Shown here in pieces: positions 1 to 12,062 of a stretch of 64,000 bases of DNA. The stretch spans positions 1,393,947 to 1,457,946 of the forward strand of contig NZ_FCOP01000011.1 of assembly GCF_900021175.1 (NCBI RefSeq), given 5' to 3'. Under the pieces are notes generated by a model, which ran no database searches, was not told where the DNA came from, and worked only from the letters and a program-made list of their open reading frames with translations. Numbering within the stretch: the first letter of the stretch is position 1; each line of letters starts with the position of its first letter. Made by a program: the position numbers and the translations under genes. This DNA comes from Pseudenterobacter timonensis. Lineage in GTDB: Bacteria > Pseudomonadota > Gammaproteobacteria > Enterobacterales > Enterobacteriaceae.

Positions 1-188
1 CTATCGCCTTTGACGATCGTTACGGCGACCGCGAGTTTGACAAGCAGCTGGCGGGAACCGGGCTGTCGCGCCTCTTCCTGCACGCGGCGGCGCTGAAGTT
101 TACCCATCCGAATACCGGTGAAGTTATCCGTATCGAAGCGCCGCTGGACGATCAGCTAAAACGCTGTCTGAAGGTGCTGCGCGGTTAG
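1..188 (+). CDS. rluC: 23S rRNA pseudouridine synthase RluC, C-terminal end (partial)
   Basis: The window opens inside a reading frame (first full codon at base 3) that ends with TAG at 186-188. The 61 visible residues include the segment GLSRLFLHAAALKFTHP, followed by a short acidic stretch and a basic end, which is the usual finish of RluA/RluC-type pseudouridine synthases. RluC modifies 23S rRNA at positions 955, 2504 and 2580 in E. coli. The catalytic Asp lies outside the window. The position next to yceF, as in E. coli, supports RluC over other family members. Confidence 0.85.
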   Translation, partial: IAFDDRYGDREFDKQLAGTGLSRLFLHAAALKFTHPNTGEVIRIEAPLDDQLKRCLKVLRG

Positions 189-193
189 AGGAG

Positions 194-263
194 TGCCGGG
201 TGGCGCTGCGCTTACCCGGCCTACGAAACCCGTAGGCCCATGCAAGCGAAGCGCCGCCGGGCA
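194..263. repeat. REP/BIME palindromic element
   Basis: Two inverted copies of a GC-rich palindromic motif (GCCGGGTGGCGCTGCGCTTA and its reverse near GCGAAGCGCCGCCGGGC) are separated by CTACGAAACCCGTAGG. This is the structure of enterobacterial REP/BIME elements. It lies between the convergent ends of rluC and yceF. The motif is the same family as the REPs flanking the transposase gene near 41 kb. Confidence 0.75.
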
Positions 264-267
264 ATAA

Positions 268-852
268 TTACAGGCTCAGCGGATTACACTCTTCCCGCCT
301 TAACATCTGGCAGAGCGCAATCAGCGGTAACCCCACCAGCGTGTTCGGGTCCCTGCCTTCCAGTCTTTCAAACAACGCAATGCCCAGCCCTTCACTTTTG
401 AAGCTCCCGGCACAGTTCAGCGGACGCTCCCGGCGCACATAATCCACAATTTCCTGCTCGCTCAGATGGCGGAAATGGACATCAAACGGCTCGCACTCGG
501 TCTGCAAATGACCAGTGGCGGAGTTATAGAGCGCAAGGCCGGTATAAAAAGTAACAATATTGCCCCGCGCGCGCATCAGCTGCTGGCAGGCCCGCTCTTC
601 GGTGTGCGGTTTACCGGTAATTTCGCCATCCAGCACGCAAACCTGATCGGAGCCTATAATCAGATGTGCGGGGTAACGTTCGGCCAGCGACTGCGCTTTC
701 GCCTGCGCAAGACGTGTAACCAGATGACGCGGCGACTCACCCGGCTGCGGCGTCTCGTCAACATCCGGCGCGGCGCATTCAAACGGGATCCCGAGCTTTT
801 CCAGCAGCATTCGGCGGTAAGGTGAAGTGGAAGCAAGAACGAGATTTGGCAT
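268..852 (-). CDS. yceF: Maf-like nucleotide pyrophosphatase YceF (7-methyl-GTP pyrophosphatase)
   Basis: A 194-residue Maf-family protein, the normal length for YceF. The N-terminal LASTSPYRR motif binds the nucleotide, IIGSDQV near residues 65-71 carries the acidic catalytic residue, and GKP and SFKSEGLG follow, as in the family. Maf proteins hydrolyse non-canonical nucleoside triphosphates to monophosphates. YceF of E. coli prefers 7-methyl-GTP, which is family knowledge, not visible here. The gene is divergent from yceD and convergent with rluC. Confidence 0.93.
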   Translation of the reverse strand: MPNLVLASTSPYRRMLLEKLGIPFECAAPDVDETPQPGESPRHLVTRLAQAKAQSLAERYPAHLIIGSDQVCVLDGEITGKPHTEERACQQLMRARGNIVTFYTGLALYNSATGHLQTECEPFDVHFRHLSEQEIVDYVRRERPLNCAGSFKSEGLGIALFERLEGRDPNTLVGLPLIALCQMLRREECNPLSL

Positions 853-981
853 ATTTTTTTCACCAGATATAGCGTATCGATGCCAGCCATTTTAAACTAC
901 AGGCCGCAATGTGTGCGAATAATTGGCAAAAGGCAGCCGGCGGTTGCCTTTTTCTTTGACTCTATGACGTTACAAAGTTAA

Positions 982-1515
<534 letters not shown>

Positions 1516-1519
1516 TTGA

Positions 1520-1705
<186 letters not shown>

Positions 1706-1850
1706 TCACGCGTACTCGCAGGATTTTGCGGTACGGAAGCGCAACCCGCGCAGCCGTAGCGTAAAAGACGACGAGTAGATGCGTGATTAGGCTTAGTGAG
1801 GGGCTCCCCGCGCGAGCGGGGAACAGACCGAACCAGGCTGCGAAGATACC

Positions 1851-2885
1851 TTGACACGTCTAACCCTGGCGTTAGATGTCATGGGGGGTGATTTTGGCCC
1901 ATCCGTGACAGTGCCTGCAGCATTGCAGGCACTGAATTCTAATTCTGAGCTCACACTTCTTTTAGTCGGCGACCCCGACGCCATCACGCCATTACTTGCA
2001 AAAGCTGACTTTGAACAACGTTCACGTCTGCAGATTATTCCTGCGCAGTCAGTTATTGCCAGTGATGCGAGGCCATCTCTGGCGATCCGCAACAGTCGCG
2101 GATCCTCTATGCGGATTGCGCTGGAGCTGGTAAAAGAGGGACGGGCGCAGGCCTGTGTCAGCGCCGGGAATACCGGTGCGTTGATGGGCCTGGCGAAGAT
2201 GATGCTCAAACCCATTGAGGGGATTGAGCGACCCGCGCTGGTGACGGTACTGCCGCACCAGCAGAAGGGTAAAACGGTAGTGCTCGACCTGGGCGCTAAC
2301 GTCGATTGTGATAGCACCATGCTGGCGCAGTTCGCCGTTATGGGTTCGGTGCTGGCGGAAGAGGTCGTGGGAATTGCCCATCCGCGGGTTGCGTTGCTCA
2401 ACATCGGTGAAGAAGAGACGAAAGGTCTCGACAGCATCCGTGAAGCGGCGGAGCGGTTAAAATCTGTTCCGACGATCAACTATATTGGTTATCTTGAAGC
2501 CAATGAATTATTGACCGGTAAAACTGATGTGCTGGTCTGCGACGGCTTCACCGGCAACGTAACGTTAAAGACGATGGAAGGGGTCGTGCGCATGTTCCTT
2601 TCGCTGCTGAAATCGCAGGGAGAGGGCAAAAAACGATCCTGGTGGCTTTATTTATTAAAGCGTTGGTTACAAAAAAGCCTGACGCGGCGATTCAGTCACC
2701 TCAACCCCGACCAGTATAATGGCGCCTGTCTGTTAGGATTGCGCGGCACGGTGATTAAGAGTCATGGTGCGGCCAATCAGCGAGCTTTTACCGTCGCTAT
2801 AGAACAGGCAGTGCAGGCGGTGCAGCGGCAAGTCCCTCAGCGGATTGCCGCTCGCCTGGAATCTGTATTAGCAAAAAGTGACTGA
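1851..2885 (+). CDS. plsX: phosphate acyltransferase PlsX
   Basis: A 344-residue PlsX protein. It transfers acyl chains from acyl-ACP to phosphate to give acyl-phosphate for glycerolipid synthesis. The start [15 protein letters not shown], the [12 protein letters not shown] segment and [16 protein letters not shown] are hallmark motifs. The start codon is TTG, matching the E. coli gene, and the protein aligns from its first residue. The C-terminus ends [10 protein letters not shown] and lacks the roughly 12-residue tail I recall in E. coli. The gene is 6 bases from fabH. Confidence 0.95.
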   Translation: MTRLTLALDVMGGDFGPSVTVPAALQALNSNSELTLLLVGDPDAITPLLAKADFEQRSRLQIIPAQSVIASDARPSLAIRNSRGSSMRIALELVKEGRAQACVSAGNTGALMGLAKMMLKPIEGIERPALVTVLPHQQKGKTVVLDLGANVDCDSTMLAQFAVMGSVLAEEVVGIAHPRVALLNIGEEETKGLDSIREAAERLKSVPTINYIGYLEANELLTGKTDVLVCDGFTGNVTLKTMEGVVRMFLSLLKSQGEGKKRSWWLYLLKRWLQKSLTRRFSHLNPDQYNGACLLGLRGTVIKSHGAANQRAFTVAIEQAVQAVQRQVPQRIAARLESVLAKSD

Positions 2886-2891
2886 GCGTAC

Positions 2892-3845
2892 ATGTATACG
2901 AAGATTATAGGTACCGGCAGTTATCTGCCAAAACACGTGCGAACTAACGCCGACCTGGAAAAAATGGTAGATACGTCTGACGAGTGGATTGTCACGCGCA
3001 CAGGTATCCGTGAACGTCGTATTGCCGCGCCGGATGAAACCGTTTCTACCATGGGTTACGAGGCGGCGCTGCGCGCGCTGGAGATGGCGGGCGTCGATAA
3101 AGAAGAGGTCGGCCTGATCATCGTTGCTACCACCTCAGCAACCCACGCTTTCCCGAGCGCAGCCTGCCAGATTCAGGGCATGCTGGGCATTAAAGGCTGC
3201 CCGGCGTTTGACGTTGCCGCCGCCTGCGCAGGCTTTACCTACGCGCTGAGCATCGCCGATCAGTATGTGAAATCCGGTGCGGTAAAACATGCGCTGGTAA
3301 TCGGCTCTGACGTGCTGGCGCGCACCTGCGATCCTGCCGATCGTGGGACGATCATTATTTTTGGCGATGGCGCAGGCGCCGTGCTGTTAGGCCAGTCGGA
3401 AGAGGAGGGGATCATCTCGACCCATCTGCACGCCGACGGCAGCTACGGCCAGCTTCTGACGCTGCCTAACGCCGACCGCGTTAATCCGGAGAATCCGATT
3501 TTCCTGACCATGGCCGGGAACGAAGTCTTTAAAGTGGCCGTAACAGAACTGGCCCATATCGTGGACGAGACGCTGGCGGCGAATAATCTCGATCGCGCCG
3601 CGCTGGACTGGCTGGTGCCGCACCAGGCTAACCTGCGCATTATCAGCGCCACGGCGAAAAAGCTCGGCATGTCGATGGATAACGTTGTGGTGACGCTCGA
3701 TCGTCACGGCAATACTTCTGCGGCATCGGTACCGTGCGCCTTTGACGAAGCGGTACGCGATGGACGAATTAAACGGGGCCAGCTGGTCCTGCTGGAGGCC
3801 TTTGGTGGTGGTTTCACCTGGGGTTCCGCGCTGGTTCGTTTTTAG
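2892..3845 (+). CDS. fabH: beta-ketoacyl-ACP synthase III
   Basis: A 317-residue condensing enzyme that starts fatty acid synthesis by joining acetyl-CoA and malonyl-ACP. The triad is visible: Cys112 in [11 protein letters not shown], His near residue 244 in [10 protein letters not shown], and Asn near 274 in GNTSAASVP. The [13 protein letters not shown] end is typical. It lies in the plsX-fabHDG-acpP-fabF run. Length and start agree with the E. coli enzyme. Confidence 0.98.
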   Translation: MYTKIIGTGSYLPKHVRTNADLEKMVDTSDEWIVTRTGIRERRIAAPDETVSTMGYEAALRALEMAGVDKEEVGLIIVATTSATHAFPSAACQIQGMLGIKGCPAFDVAAACAGFTYALSIADQYVKSGAVKHALVIGSDVLARTCDPADRGTIIIFGDGAGAVLLGQSEEEGIISTHLHADGSYGQLLTLPNADRVNPENPIFLTMAGNEVFKVAVTELAHIVDETLAANNLDRAALDWLVPHQANLRIISATAKKLGMSMDNVVVTLDRHGNTSAASVPCAFDEAVRDGRIKRGQLVLLEAFGGGFTWGSALVRF

Positions 3846-3860
3846 TATAAGGATTAAAAC

Positions 3861-4790
3861 ATGACGCAATTTGCTTTTGTCTTTCCGGGACAGGGTTCTC
3901 AGGCCGTAGGGATGCTGTCTGATATGGCAGCGAGCTACCCGATCGTGGAAGAGACCTTCCGTGAAGCTTCTGATGCGCTGGGGTACGACCTGTGGGCGCT
4001 GGCCCAGCAGGGACCAGCCGAGGAGTTGAACAAAACCTGGCAGACGCAGCCTGCGCTGCTGACCGCTTCCGTTGCGCTGTGGCGCGTCTGGCAGCAGCAG
4101 GGCGGTAAAGCCCCGGCAATGCTGGCCGGTCACAGTCTGGGCGAATACTCCGCGCTGGTTTGTGCGGGCGTGATCGCCTTTGCCGACGCGGTGCGTCTGG
4201 TGGAGATGCGTGGCAAATTCATGCAGGAAGCGGTACCGGAAGGGACGGGCGGAATGTCGGCGATTATCGGCCTCGACGATGCGGCTATCGCCAAAGCCTG
4301 TGAAGAGTCTGCCGAAGGGCAGGTGGTTTCGCCTGTTAACTTCAACTCCCCAGGCCAGGTGGTGATTGCCGGTCACAAAGAGGCAGTTGAACGTGCAGGC
4401 GCAGCCTGTAAAGCCGCAGGCGCAAAACGCGCGCTGCCGCTGCCGGTGAGCGTTCCGTCTCACTGCGCGCTGATGAAACCTGCCGCTGAGAAGCTGGCGG
4501 CGGAGCTTGAAAAAATCACCTTTAACGCGCCGGCGATTGCGGTGGTGAATAACGTAGACGTGAAATGCGAAACCGCGCCGGAAGCGATTCGTAATGCGCT
4601 GGTTCGCCAGCTCTACAGCCCGGTACAGTGGACCAAAACCGTTGAGTTTATGGCGTCCCAGGGCGTGGAACATCTTTATGAAGTCGGCCCGGGTAAGGTC
4701 CTCACCGGCCTGACCAAACGTATTGTTGATACCCTGACCGCCTCGGCGCTTAACGAGCCGGACGCGATGTCAGCGGCACTCTCGCAATAA
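3861..4790 (+). CDS. fabD: malonyl-CoA:ACP transacylase
   Basis: A 309-residue enzyme that loads malonyl groups onto acyl carrier protein. FVFPGQGSQ opens the protein. The nucleophile Ser92 is in GHSLGEYSALV, and the catalytic His is residue 202 in VPSHCALM. It is 15 bases downstream of fabH and 12 bases upstream of fabG, in the expected order. Confidence 0.98.
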   Translation: MTQFAFVFPGQGSQAVGMLSDMAASYPIVEETFREASDALGYDLWALAQQGPAEELNKTWQTQPALLTASVALWRVWQQQGGKAPAMLAGHSLGEYSALVCAGVIAFADAVRLVEMRGKFMQEAVPEGTGGMSAIIGLDDAAIAKACEESAEGQVVSPVNFNSPGQVVIAGHKEAVERAGAACKAAGAKRALPLPVSVPSHCALMKPAAEKLAAELEKITFNAPAIAVVNNVDVKCETAPEAIRNALVRQLYSPVQWTKTVEFMASQGVEHLYEVGPGKVLTGLTKRIVDTLTASALNEPDAMSAALSQ

Positions 4791-4802
4791 AAGAGGAATA
4801 CC

Positions 4803-5537
4803 ATGAGTTTTGAAGGAAAAATCGCCCTGGTCACAGGCGCCAGCCGCGGTATTGGACGCGCAATCGCTGAAACGCTGGCTGCGCGCGGCGCAAAAGTGAT
4901 CGGTACTGCCACCAGCGAAAACGGCGCGCAGGCGATCAGCGACTATCTGGGTGCTAACGGCAAAGGTCTGCTGCTGAATGTGACCGATCCTGCATCTATC
5001 GAATCTGTTCTGGAAAATATTCGCGCTGAGTTTGGCGAAGTCGATATTCTGGTCAATAATGCCGGAATCACTCGCGACAACCTGCTGATGCGAATGAAAG
5101 ATGATGAGTGGAACGATATTCTCGAAACCAACCTGTCATCGGTATTCCGTCTGTCAAAAGCGGTAATGCGAGCTATGATGAAAAAGCGTCATGGCCGTAT
5201 TATCACTATCGGTTCTGTGGTCGGTACCATGGGAAATGCTGGTCAGGCTAATTACGCTGCGGCGAAAGCTGGCCTGATCGGTTTCAGTAAATCGCTGGCG
5301 CGCGAAGTTGCGTCCCGCGGTATTACGGTGAACGTTGTTGCTCCGGGCTTTATTGAAACGGACATGACGCGTGCGCTGACTGAAGAACAGCGTGCGGGTA
5401 CGCTGGCGGCAGTTCCTGCGGGTCGTTTAGGCGATCCTAAAGAAATCGCCAGCGCGGTTGCATTTTTAGCTTCTGACGAAGCGGGTTACATCACAGGTGA
5501 AACTCTGCACGTCAATGGCGGAATGTATATGGTTTAA
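4803..5537 (+). CDS. fabG: 3-oxoacyl-ACP reductase
   Basis: A 244-residue short-chain dehydrogenase that reduces 3-ketoacyl-ACP with NADPH. The Rossmann motif TGASRGIGRA is at residues 11-20, NNAG at 85-88, and the catalytic residues Ser138, Tyr151 and Lys155 (YAAAK) are all present. An AAGAGGAATACC ribosome-binding stretch precedes the ATG. It is the essential reductase of the type II fatty acid cycle. Confidence 0.98.
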   Translation: MSFEGKIALVTGASRGIGRAIAETLAARGAKVIGTATSENGAQAISDYLGANGKGLLLNVTDPASIESVLENIRAEFGEVDILVNNAGITRDNLLMRMKDDEWNDILETNLSSVFRLSKAVMRAMMKKRHGRIITIGSVVGTMGNAGQANYAAAKAGLIGFSKSLAREVASRGITVNVVAPGFIETDMTRALTEEQRAGTLAAVPAGRLGDPKEIASAVAFLASDEAGYITGETLHVNGGMYMV

Positions 5538-5741
5538 CCGCGAGCTCCACCGGGTCGTTCTGATCGAATCGCAACGGCAATGCGGCTTATCCTGGCAACA
5601 TTGATGATGATGTGGCCAGTTTAATCGGGCGTTGTTGATGCAAAATCGGTCTGTTTGATGAGGTGGAGAAAAATATTTGCGTTATTAGGGCAAAAGGCCT
5701 CAAAATAACGTAAAATCGTGGTAAGACCTGCCGGGATTTAG

Positions 5742-5769
5742 TTGCAAATTTTTCAACATTTTATACACT
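5742..5769 (+). promoter_or_regulatory. candidate acpP promoter
   Basis: TTGCAA and TACACT are separated by 16 bases, 46 bases upstream of the acpP start. The 277-base fabG-acpP gap is AT-rich in this part. A separate promoter is expected because acpP is expressed far above its neighbours. The match to the consensus is only fair. Confidence 0.4.
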
Positions 5770-5814
5770 ACGAAAACCATCGCGAAAGCGAGTTTTGATA
5801 GGAAATTTAAGAGT

Positions 5815-6051
5815 ATGAGCACTATCGAAGAACGCGTTAAGAAAATTATCGGCGAACAGCTGGGCGTTAAGCAGGAAGAAGTTACCAACAACGCTTCTTT
5901 CGTTGAAGACCTGGGCGCAGATTCTCTTGACACCGTTGAGCTGGTAATGGCTCTGGAAGAAGAGTTTGATACTGAGATTCCGGACGAAGAAGCTGAGAAG
6001 ATCACTACCGTTCAGGCTGCCATTGATTACATCAACGGCCACCAGGCGTAA
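5815..6051 (+). CDS. acpP: acyl carrier protein
   Basis: A 78-residue acidic helical protein that carries growing acyl chains on a phosphopantetheine arm. The attachment site is Ser37 in the DSL motif of [11 protein letters not shown]. The sequence is essentially that of the E. coli protein. A strong hairpin terminator follows at once, so acpP can be transcribed as a short abundant message as well as part of the fab run. Confidence 0.99.
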
Positions 6052-6062
6052 GTGAACATCTC

Positions 6063-7384
<1,322 letters not shown>

Positions 7385-7404
7385 GCCAGCTCGCTGCATA
7401 TGAT

Positions 7405-7433
7405 TAAAAAGGTCCGCTTGTCGGACCTTTTTT
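7405..7433 (+). terminator. rho-independent terminator after fabF
   Basis: GGTCCG / CGGACC with a CTTGT loop is flanked by a run of A upstream and six T downstream. It lies just after the fabF stop and before pabC. Confidence 0.85.
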
Positions 7434-7504
7434 ATTTCCGGTTTCTCTTCTTGTCCCGCACTCCTCATCCTGACAAACTACCCAGCCATGCAGAAGGAGC
7501 CATC

Positions 7505-8314
7505 ATGTTCTTAATTAATGGTGAACAACAGGAACATCTGCCGGCAGGGGACAGGGCGACGCAGTTTGGCGACGGCTGTTTTACTACGGCGCGTATTGCC
7601 GACGGCGAGGTGTGTCTGCTGGAGGCCCATCTCCGGCGGCTGCAGGACGCTTGCGAACGTCTGATGATCCCTTTTAGTGACGGGGAGAGTCTGCGCCGGG
7701 AAATGATCGCCCTCGCAGCAGAAAAACGGAGCGGCGTTCTGAAGGCGATTGTCAGCCGCGGAGTCGGCGGACGTGGCTACAGCGGCGCCGCCTGCCTGCA
7801 GCCAACACGTATTCTTTCCATTTCTGACTTGCCTGCCCATTATGCGCGCTGGCGCAGCGAAGGGATAGCGCTCGCCACCAGTCCGGTGCGGCTGGGTCGT
7901 AATCCGGCGCTGGCGGGTATTAAGCATCTCAACCGGCTTGAGCAGGTGCTGATTCGCGCTCATCTTGAGCAGACAGGCGCGGATGAGGCGCTGGTTCTTG
8001 ACAGCGAAGGGGTGGTTACGGAATGCTGTGCGGCTAATTTACTGTGGCGCAAAGGTGAGGATGTTTTTACGCCGAGAATGGACCAGGCAGGCGTGAATGG
8101 CATAATGCGCCAGTTTTGTCTGCAGCAGCTGGCACGCTCGCGCTTTCGCGTTGTCGAAGTTAGCGTGGATGAGAGCGCCTTGCTGGATGCCGACGAAGCG
8201 ATCGTCTGTAACGCCCTGATGCCCGTGGTTCCGGTGCGGGCCTGGGGCGAAATGCGCTGGGCATCGCGTGAACTCTATTCGTTTTTAGCCCCTCTCTGTG
8301 AGCAAACCCGATAG
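7505..8314 (+). CDS. pabC: aminodeoxychorismate lyase
   Basis: A 269-residue PLP enzyme of fold type IV. It releases p-aminobenzoate from 4-amino-4-deoxychorismate in folate synthesis. [10 protein letters not shown] near residue 21 and the PLP-binding Lys140 in [12 protein letters not shown] are present. An in-frame ATG 105 bases upstream lies in the fabF terminator and is not used. The chosen ATG follows GAAGGAG and gives the E. coli length. The stop is 2 bases from the mltG start. Confidence 0.95.
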   Translation: MFLINGEQQEHLPAGDRATQFGDGCFTTARIADGEVCLLEAHLRRLQDACERLMIPFSDGESLRREMIALAAEKRSGVLKAIVSRGVGGRGYSGAACLQPTRILSISDLPAHYARWRSEGIALATSPVRLGRNPALAGIKHLNRLEQVLIRAHLEQTGADEALVLDSEGVVTECCAANLLWRKGEDVFTPRMDQAGVNGIMRQFCLQQLARSRFRVVEVSVDESALLDADEAIVCNALMPVVPVRAWGEMRWASRELYSFLAPLCEQTR

Positions 8315-8316
8315 TC

Positions 8317-9339
8317 ATGAAAAAAATGTTGCGCGTAGTTCTTCTTCTCATTGTCGTGCTGGTTATTGCAGGCGGCGTGGGGATGTGGAAGGTCCGTCAC
8401 CTGGCGGACAGTAAAATTTTAATTAAAGAGGAGACGATCTTCTCCCTGAAGGCGGGAACCGGGCGTCTGGCGCTTGGCGATAAACTTTATCAGGATAAGA
8501 TCATCAATCGTCCACGCGTTTTTCAGTGGCTTTTACGCGTCGAGCCGGAGCTGTCGAACTTTAAGGCGGGAACCTATCGCCTGACGCCGGGGATGACCGT
8601 GCGCGAGATGCTACAGCTGCTTGAAAGCGGTAAAGAGGCCCAGTTCCCGCTGCGTTTTGTGGAGGGGATGCGTCTTAGCGACTATCTGAAGCAGCTACGC
8701 GATGCGCCGTATATCAAACATACCCTGAAGGATGATAACTACGCGACGGTGGCTGAGGCGCTGAAATTTGACCATCCTGACCAGGTGGAAGGCTGGTTCT
8801 GGCCCGATACCTGGATGTACACCGCCGGTACAACCGATGTGGCTATCCTTAAGCGCGCCCATAAGAAAATGGTCGAAGCGGTGGATGCGGCATGGGAGAA
8901 ACGGATGGAGGGGCTGCCGTATAAAGATCAAAACCAGTTCGTGACGATGGCCTCGATCATTGAAAAAGAGACGGCCGTGGCCGCAGAGCGCGATCGCGTG
9001 GCCTCGGTCTTTATCAACCGTCTGCGCATCGGGATGCGTCTGCAAACCGATCCGACGGTGATTTACGGCATGGGTGAGAATTATAACGGTAAGATTTCAC
9101 GCAAGGATCTGGAAGCGCCGACACCTTATAACACCTACACCATCAGCGGGTTACCGCCTGGCCCTATCGCCACGCCGAGCCAGGCTTCGCTGGATGCCGC
9201 CGCGCATCCCGCCAAAACCCCGTATCTCTATTTTGTGGCTGACGGGAAGGGCGGGCATACCTTTAATACCAACCTCGCCGGTCACAATCGCTCCGTGCAG
9301 GAGTATCTGAAGGCACTTAAGGAAAAAAATGCGCAGTAA
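8317..9339 (+). CDS. mltG: endolytic murein transglycosylase MltG
   Basis: A 340-residue protein with one N-terminal membrane segment (about residues 5-22) and a periplasmic YceG domain. The catalytic Glu218 is in [19 protein letters not shown] and [13 protein letters not shown] are other family signatures. MltG cuts nascent glycan strands and is thought to set glycan length by ending polymerisation. The last 11 bases overlap tmk. Confidence 0.95.
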   Translation: MKKMLRVVLLLIVVLVIAGGVGMWKVRHLADSKILIKEETIFSLKAGTGRLALGDKLYQDKIINRPRVFQWLLRVEPELSNFKAGTYRLTPGMTVREMLQLLESGKEAQFPLRFVEGMRLSDYLKQLRDAPYIKHTLKDDNYATVAEALKFDHPDQVEGWFWPDTWMYTAGTTDVAILKRAHKKMVEAVDAAWEKRMEGLPYKDQNQFVTMASIIEKETAVAAERDRVASVFINRLRIGMRLQTDPTVIYGMGENYNGKISRKDLEAPTPYNTYTISGLPPGPIATPSQASLDAAAHPAKTPYLYFVADGKGGHTFNTNLAGHNRSVQEYLKALKEKNAQ

Positions 9340-9970
9340 GTACATTGTCATCGAGGGGCTGGAAGGCGCCGGAAAAACCACCGCCCGCAATGTCGTGGTT
9401 GACACGCTCAGGGCGGCGGGCATCAGCGACATCGAATTTACCCGCGAGCCGGGCGGCACGCAGCTTGCGGAAAAACTGCGAAGTCTGGTGCTGGATATCA
9501 AATCGGTTGGCGACGAGGCGATAGTCGACAAAGCTGAAGTGCTGATCTTCTACGCCGCTCGCGTACAGCTGGTGGAGACGGTGATCAAACCGGCGCTGAC
9601 CGACGGAAAATGGGTGATTGGCGACAGGCACGATCTCTCTACCCAGGCCTATCAGGGGGGAGGTCGCGGTATTGACCAGCAGATGCTGGCGACGCTGCGC
9701 GATGCGGTGCTGGGCGATTTCCGCCCCGATCTGACGCTCTACCTCGACGTGACGCCGGAAGTGGGGCTTAAACGCGCCCGCGCCCGCGGAGAACTGGATC
9801 GTATCGAACAGGAGTCGCTCGATTTCTTCAACCGCACCCGCGCGCGTTATCTTGAGCTGGCTGGACAGGATCGCTCCATTCGCACTATTGATGCCACCCG
9901 CTCGCTGGAAGAGGTCACCCATGCCATTCAGGAGACGGTCACCGGCTGGCTCAGGGAGCAGACGGCATGA
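9329..9970 (+). CDS. tmk: thymidylate kinase
   Basis: A 213-residue kinase that converts dTMP to dTDP. The P-loop GLEGAGKTT is at residues 10-18, followed by the DRX-type motif REPGGT and [12 protein letters not shown]. The arginine-rich lid ([13 protein letters not shown]) is of the enterobacterial type. It overlaps mltG by 11 bases and holB by four (ATGA), which suggests translational coupling. Confidence 0.97.
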   Translation: MRSKYIVIEGLEGAGKTTARNVVVDTLRAAGISDIEFTREPGGTQLAEKLRSLVLDIKSVGDEAIVDKAEVLIFYAARVQLVETVIKPALTDGKWVIGDRHDLSTQAYQGGGRGIDQQMLATLRDAVLGDFRPDLTLYLDVTPEVGLKRARARGELDRIEQESLDFFNRTRARYLELAGQDRSIRTIDATRSLEEVTHAIQETVTGWLREQTA

Positions 9971-10971
9971 AATGGTACCCTTGGCTGCGTCCGCACTTTG
10001 AACAGCTGATTAGCAGCTACCAGGCCGGTCGGGGACATCATGCGTTACTGGTCCAGGCGCTCCCTGGCATGGGGGACGATGCGCTGATTTACGCCATCAC
10101 CCGCTTTCTGATGTGCCAGCAGCCGCAGGGGCATAAAAGCTGCGGCAAATGCCGCGGCTGCCAGCTGATGCAGGCGGGGACTCACCCCGACTACTACGCG
10201 CTGGCGCCGGAAAAAGGGAAAACCACGCTCGGTATTGATGCGGTGCGCGAGGTGAGTGAAAAGCTCTACGAGCACGCCCGTCTTGGCGGGGCAAAGGTAG
10301 TATGGCTTAACGATGCGGCCCTGCTGACCGAAGCGGCGGCGAACGCTCTGCTGAAGACGCTGGAGGAGCCGCCGGAGAAGACCTGGTTCTTCCTGTCGTG
10401 CCAGGAGCCAGGACGACTGCTGGCGACGCTGCGCAGCCGCTGTCGTCTTCATCATCTGGCCGTGCCGCAGGAGACATGGGCGTTAAGCTGGTTGCAGCGA
10501 GAAGTGACAGCGTCACAGGACGAGGCGTTAGCCGCGCTGCGTCTGAGTGGCGGGGCGCCCGCTGCGGCGCTGGCTCTTCTGCAGCCGGAAATCTGGTCGC
10601 AGCGCGCCGCGCTCTGTACGGCTCTGGGACGGGTGCTGGAGGGCGGTGAATGGACAGAGCTGCTGCCGGTACTTAACCATGAGCAGGCTCCGGCGCGGCT
10701 GGGCTGGCTCATTTCTCTGCTGCTGGATGCGCTTAAACTGCAGCAGGGCGCGACCCTTATCGGCAATCCCGACGTCTGGCTGTTAGTCAATACGCTGGCG
10801 AATCGCCTGCCGGGCGCGGCGCTGGGCGCTATACTTCATCACCTCTGCCGCTGCCGTGAACAGCTTTTGACGGTGACGGGACTGAATCGCGAACTCATGC
10901 TGACGGACCAGCTGCTGCGTATCGAACATGACCTGCAATCAGGCGTAACGCTGCCTGTTACCTCGCTTTGA
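9967..10971 (+). CDS. holB: DNA polymerase III subunit delta prime
   Basis: A 334-residue clamp-loader subunit. The zinc module CGKCRGC lies near residues 58-64, after Cys50, and [18 protein letters not shown] is the delta-prime signature region. As in other delta-prime subunits, the P-loop region ([11 protein letters not shown]) lacks the lysine needed for ATP binding. The start overlaps the tmk stop. Confidence 0.96.
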   Translation: MKWYPWLRPHFEQLISSYQAGRGHHALLVQALPGMGDDALIYAITRFLMCQQPQGHKSCGKCRGCQLMQAGTHPDYYALAPEKGKTTLGIDAVREVSEKLYEHARLGGAKVVWLNDAALLTEAAANALLKTLEEPPEKTWFFLSCQEPGRLLATLRSRCRLHHLAVPQETWALSWLQREVTASQDEALAALRLSGGAPAAALALLQPEIWSQRAALCTALGRVLEGGEWTELLPVLNHEQAPARLGWLISLLLDALKLQQGATLIGNPDVWLLVNTLANRLPGAALGAILHHLCRCREQLLTVTGLNRELMLTDQLLRIEHDLQSGVTLPVTSL

Positions 10972-10981
10972 GAGAAATCGA

Positions 10982-11776
10982 ATGTTTTTAGTAGACTCCC
11001 ACTGCCATCTCGATGGCCTTGATTATCAGTCGCTGCATAAAGATGTAGACGACGTACTGGCGAAAGCCGCCGCCCGCGATGTGAAATTTTGTCTGGCGGT
11101 CGCCACTACGCTGCCGGGCTATCGCGCCATGCGCGAGCTGGTGGGCGTGCGTGACAACGTGGTCTTCTCCTGCGGCGTGCATCCGCTCAACCAGGATGAG
11201 GCGTATGACGTCGAAGATCTGCGCCGTCTGGCGGCAGAGAGCGGTGTCGTGGCCCTGGGGGAGACGGGTCTGGATTACTACTACACGCCGGAAACAAAGC
11301 CGCTGCAGCAGGCGTCATTCCGTCACCATATCCGCATCGGGCGCGAGTTTAACAAGCCGGTTATTGTGCATACCCGTGACGCCCGGGCAGATACCCTGGC
11401 GATCCTGCGGGAGGAAAAGGTGACGGATTGCGGTGGCGTACTACACTGTTTCACAGAAGACAGAGAAACGGCGGGAAAACTGCTCGATCTGGGATTCTAT
11501 ATCTCCTTTTCCGGGATCGTGACGTTCCGTAATGCAGAACAGCTGCGCGAGGCCGCGCGCTATGTGCCTCTCGACCGTATTCTGGTCGAGACAGATTCAC
11601 CGTACCTGGCACCGGTGCCGCACCGGGGCAAAGAGAACCAGCCCGCCATGACGCGGGACGTGGCGGACTATATGGCCGTTCTGAAGGGCGTAAGCACTGA
11701 AGAGCTGGCGCGCGTCACTACGGATAACTTTGCCCGGCTGTTCCATATCGATCCTGCCCGCCTGCAGTCTCTGTAA
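10982..11776 (+). CDS. ycfH: TatD-family metal-dependent hydrolase YcfH
   Basis: A 264-residue TIM-barrel hydrolase. The metal ligands of the TatD family are visible: H-x-H in DSHCHLD, Glu in GETGLDYYY, His in VIVHTRDA, His in LHCFTE and Asp in ETDSPYLAP. TatD enzymes act as nucleases or deacylases on unknown physiological substrates. It is 10 bases after holB, the last gene of this run. Confidence 0.92.
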   Translation: MFLVDSHCHLDGLDYQSLHKDVDDVLAKAAARDVKFCLAVATTLPGYRAMRELVGVRDNVVFSCGVHPLNQDEAYDVEDLRRLAAESGVVALGETGLDYYYTPETKPLQQASFRHHIRIGREFNKPVIVHTRDARADTLAILREEKVTDCGGVLHCFTEDRETAGKLLDLGFYISFSGIVTFRNAEQLREAARYVPLDRILVETDSPYLAPVPHRGKENQPAMTRDVADYMAVLKGVSTEELARVTTDNFARLFHIDPARLQSL

Positions 11777-11910
11777 GAGAGACATTTTTTTTGGCTCGTA
11801 ATTAATAGATAAAGCGAGTAAAGTTCACCGCCTCATTTGGGGCGGTGACGGGCAGTTTTGATGCAAAATTTGTAAAAAAACGAAAGTTTTTTACACAGCT
11901 CAGGCTGAAA

Positions 11911-12062
11911 CGTGATAGCCGTCAAACAAAGTTTAAGAGAATTATTTTACTCTGTGTAATAAATAAAGGGCGCTTAGATGTCCTGTCCACGGCGCGGTTC
12001 TCCCCCCGTGCCAATGCGTGAAAAGCGTAAAAAAGCACAAATACTCAGGAGCACTCTCAATT
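11911..12062 (+). promoter_or_regulatory. ptsG promoter and leader (CRP site, Mlc-like operator, SgrS pairing region)
   Basis: A CRP-like site CGTGATAGCCGTCAAA occupies 11911-11926. A -10 TACTCT is at 11948-11953, which puts the likely start near 11960 and the CRP centre at -41.5. The AT-rich stretch around 11943-11967 resembles an Mlc operator. The leader is about 100 bases. Bases 12040-12055 (AATACTCAGGAGCAC) match the part of the E. coli ptsG leader paired by the small RNA SgrS, overlapping the ribosome-binding site. All assignments are by recollection of the E. coli promoter. Confidence 0.7.

Noticed and set aside
3387-4673. 428-codon minus-strand frame across fabH and fabD
   Set aside because: It is antisense to two certain genes, has no family resemblance and arises from their codon bias.
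7400-7504. Upstream extension of pabC from an earlier ATG
   Set aside because: It would run through the fabF terminator and add 35 residues not present in the family.
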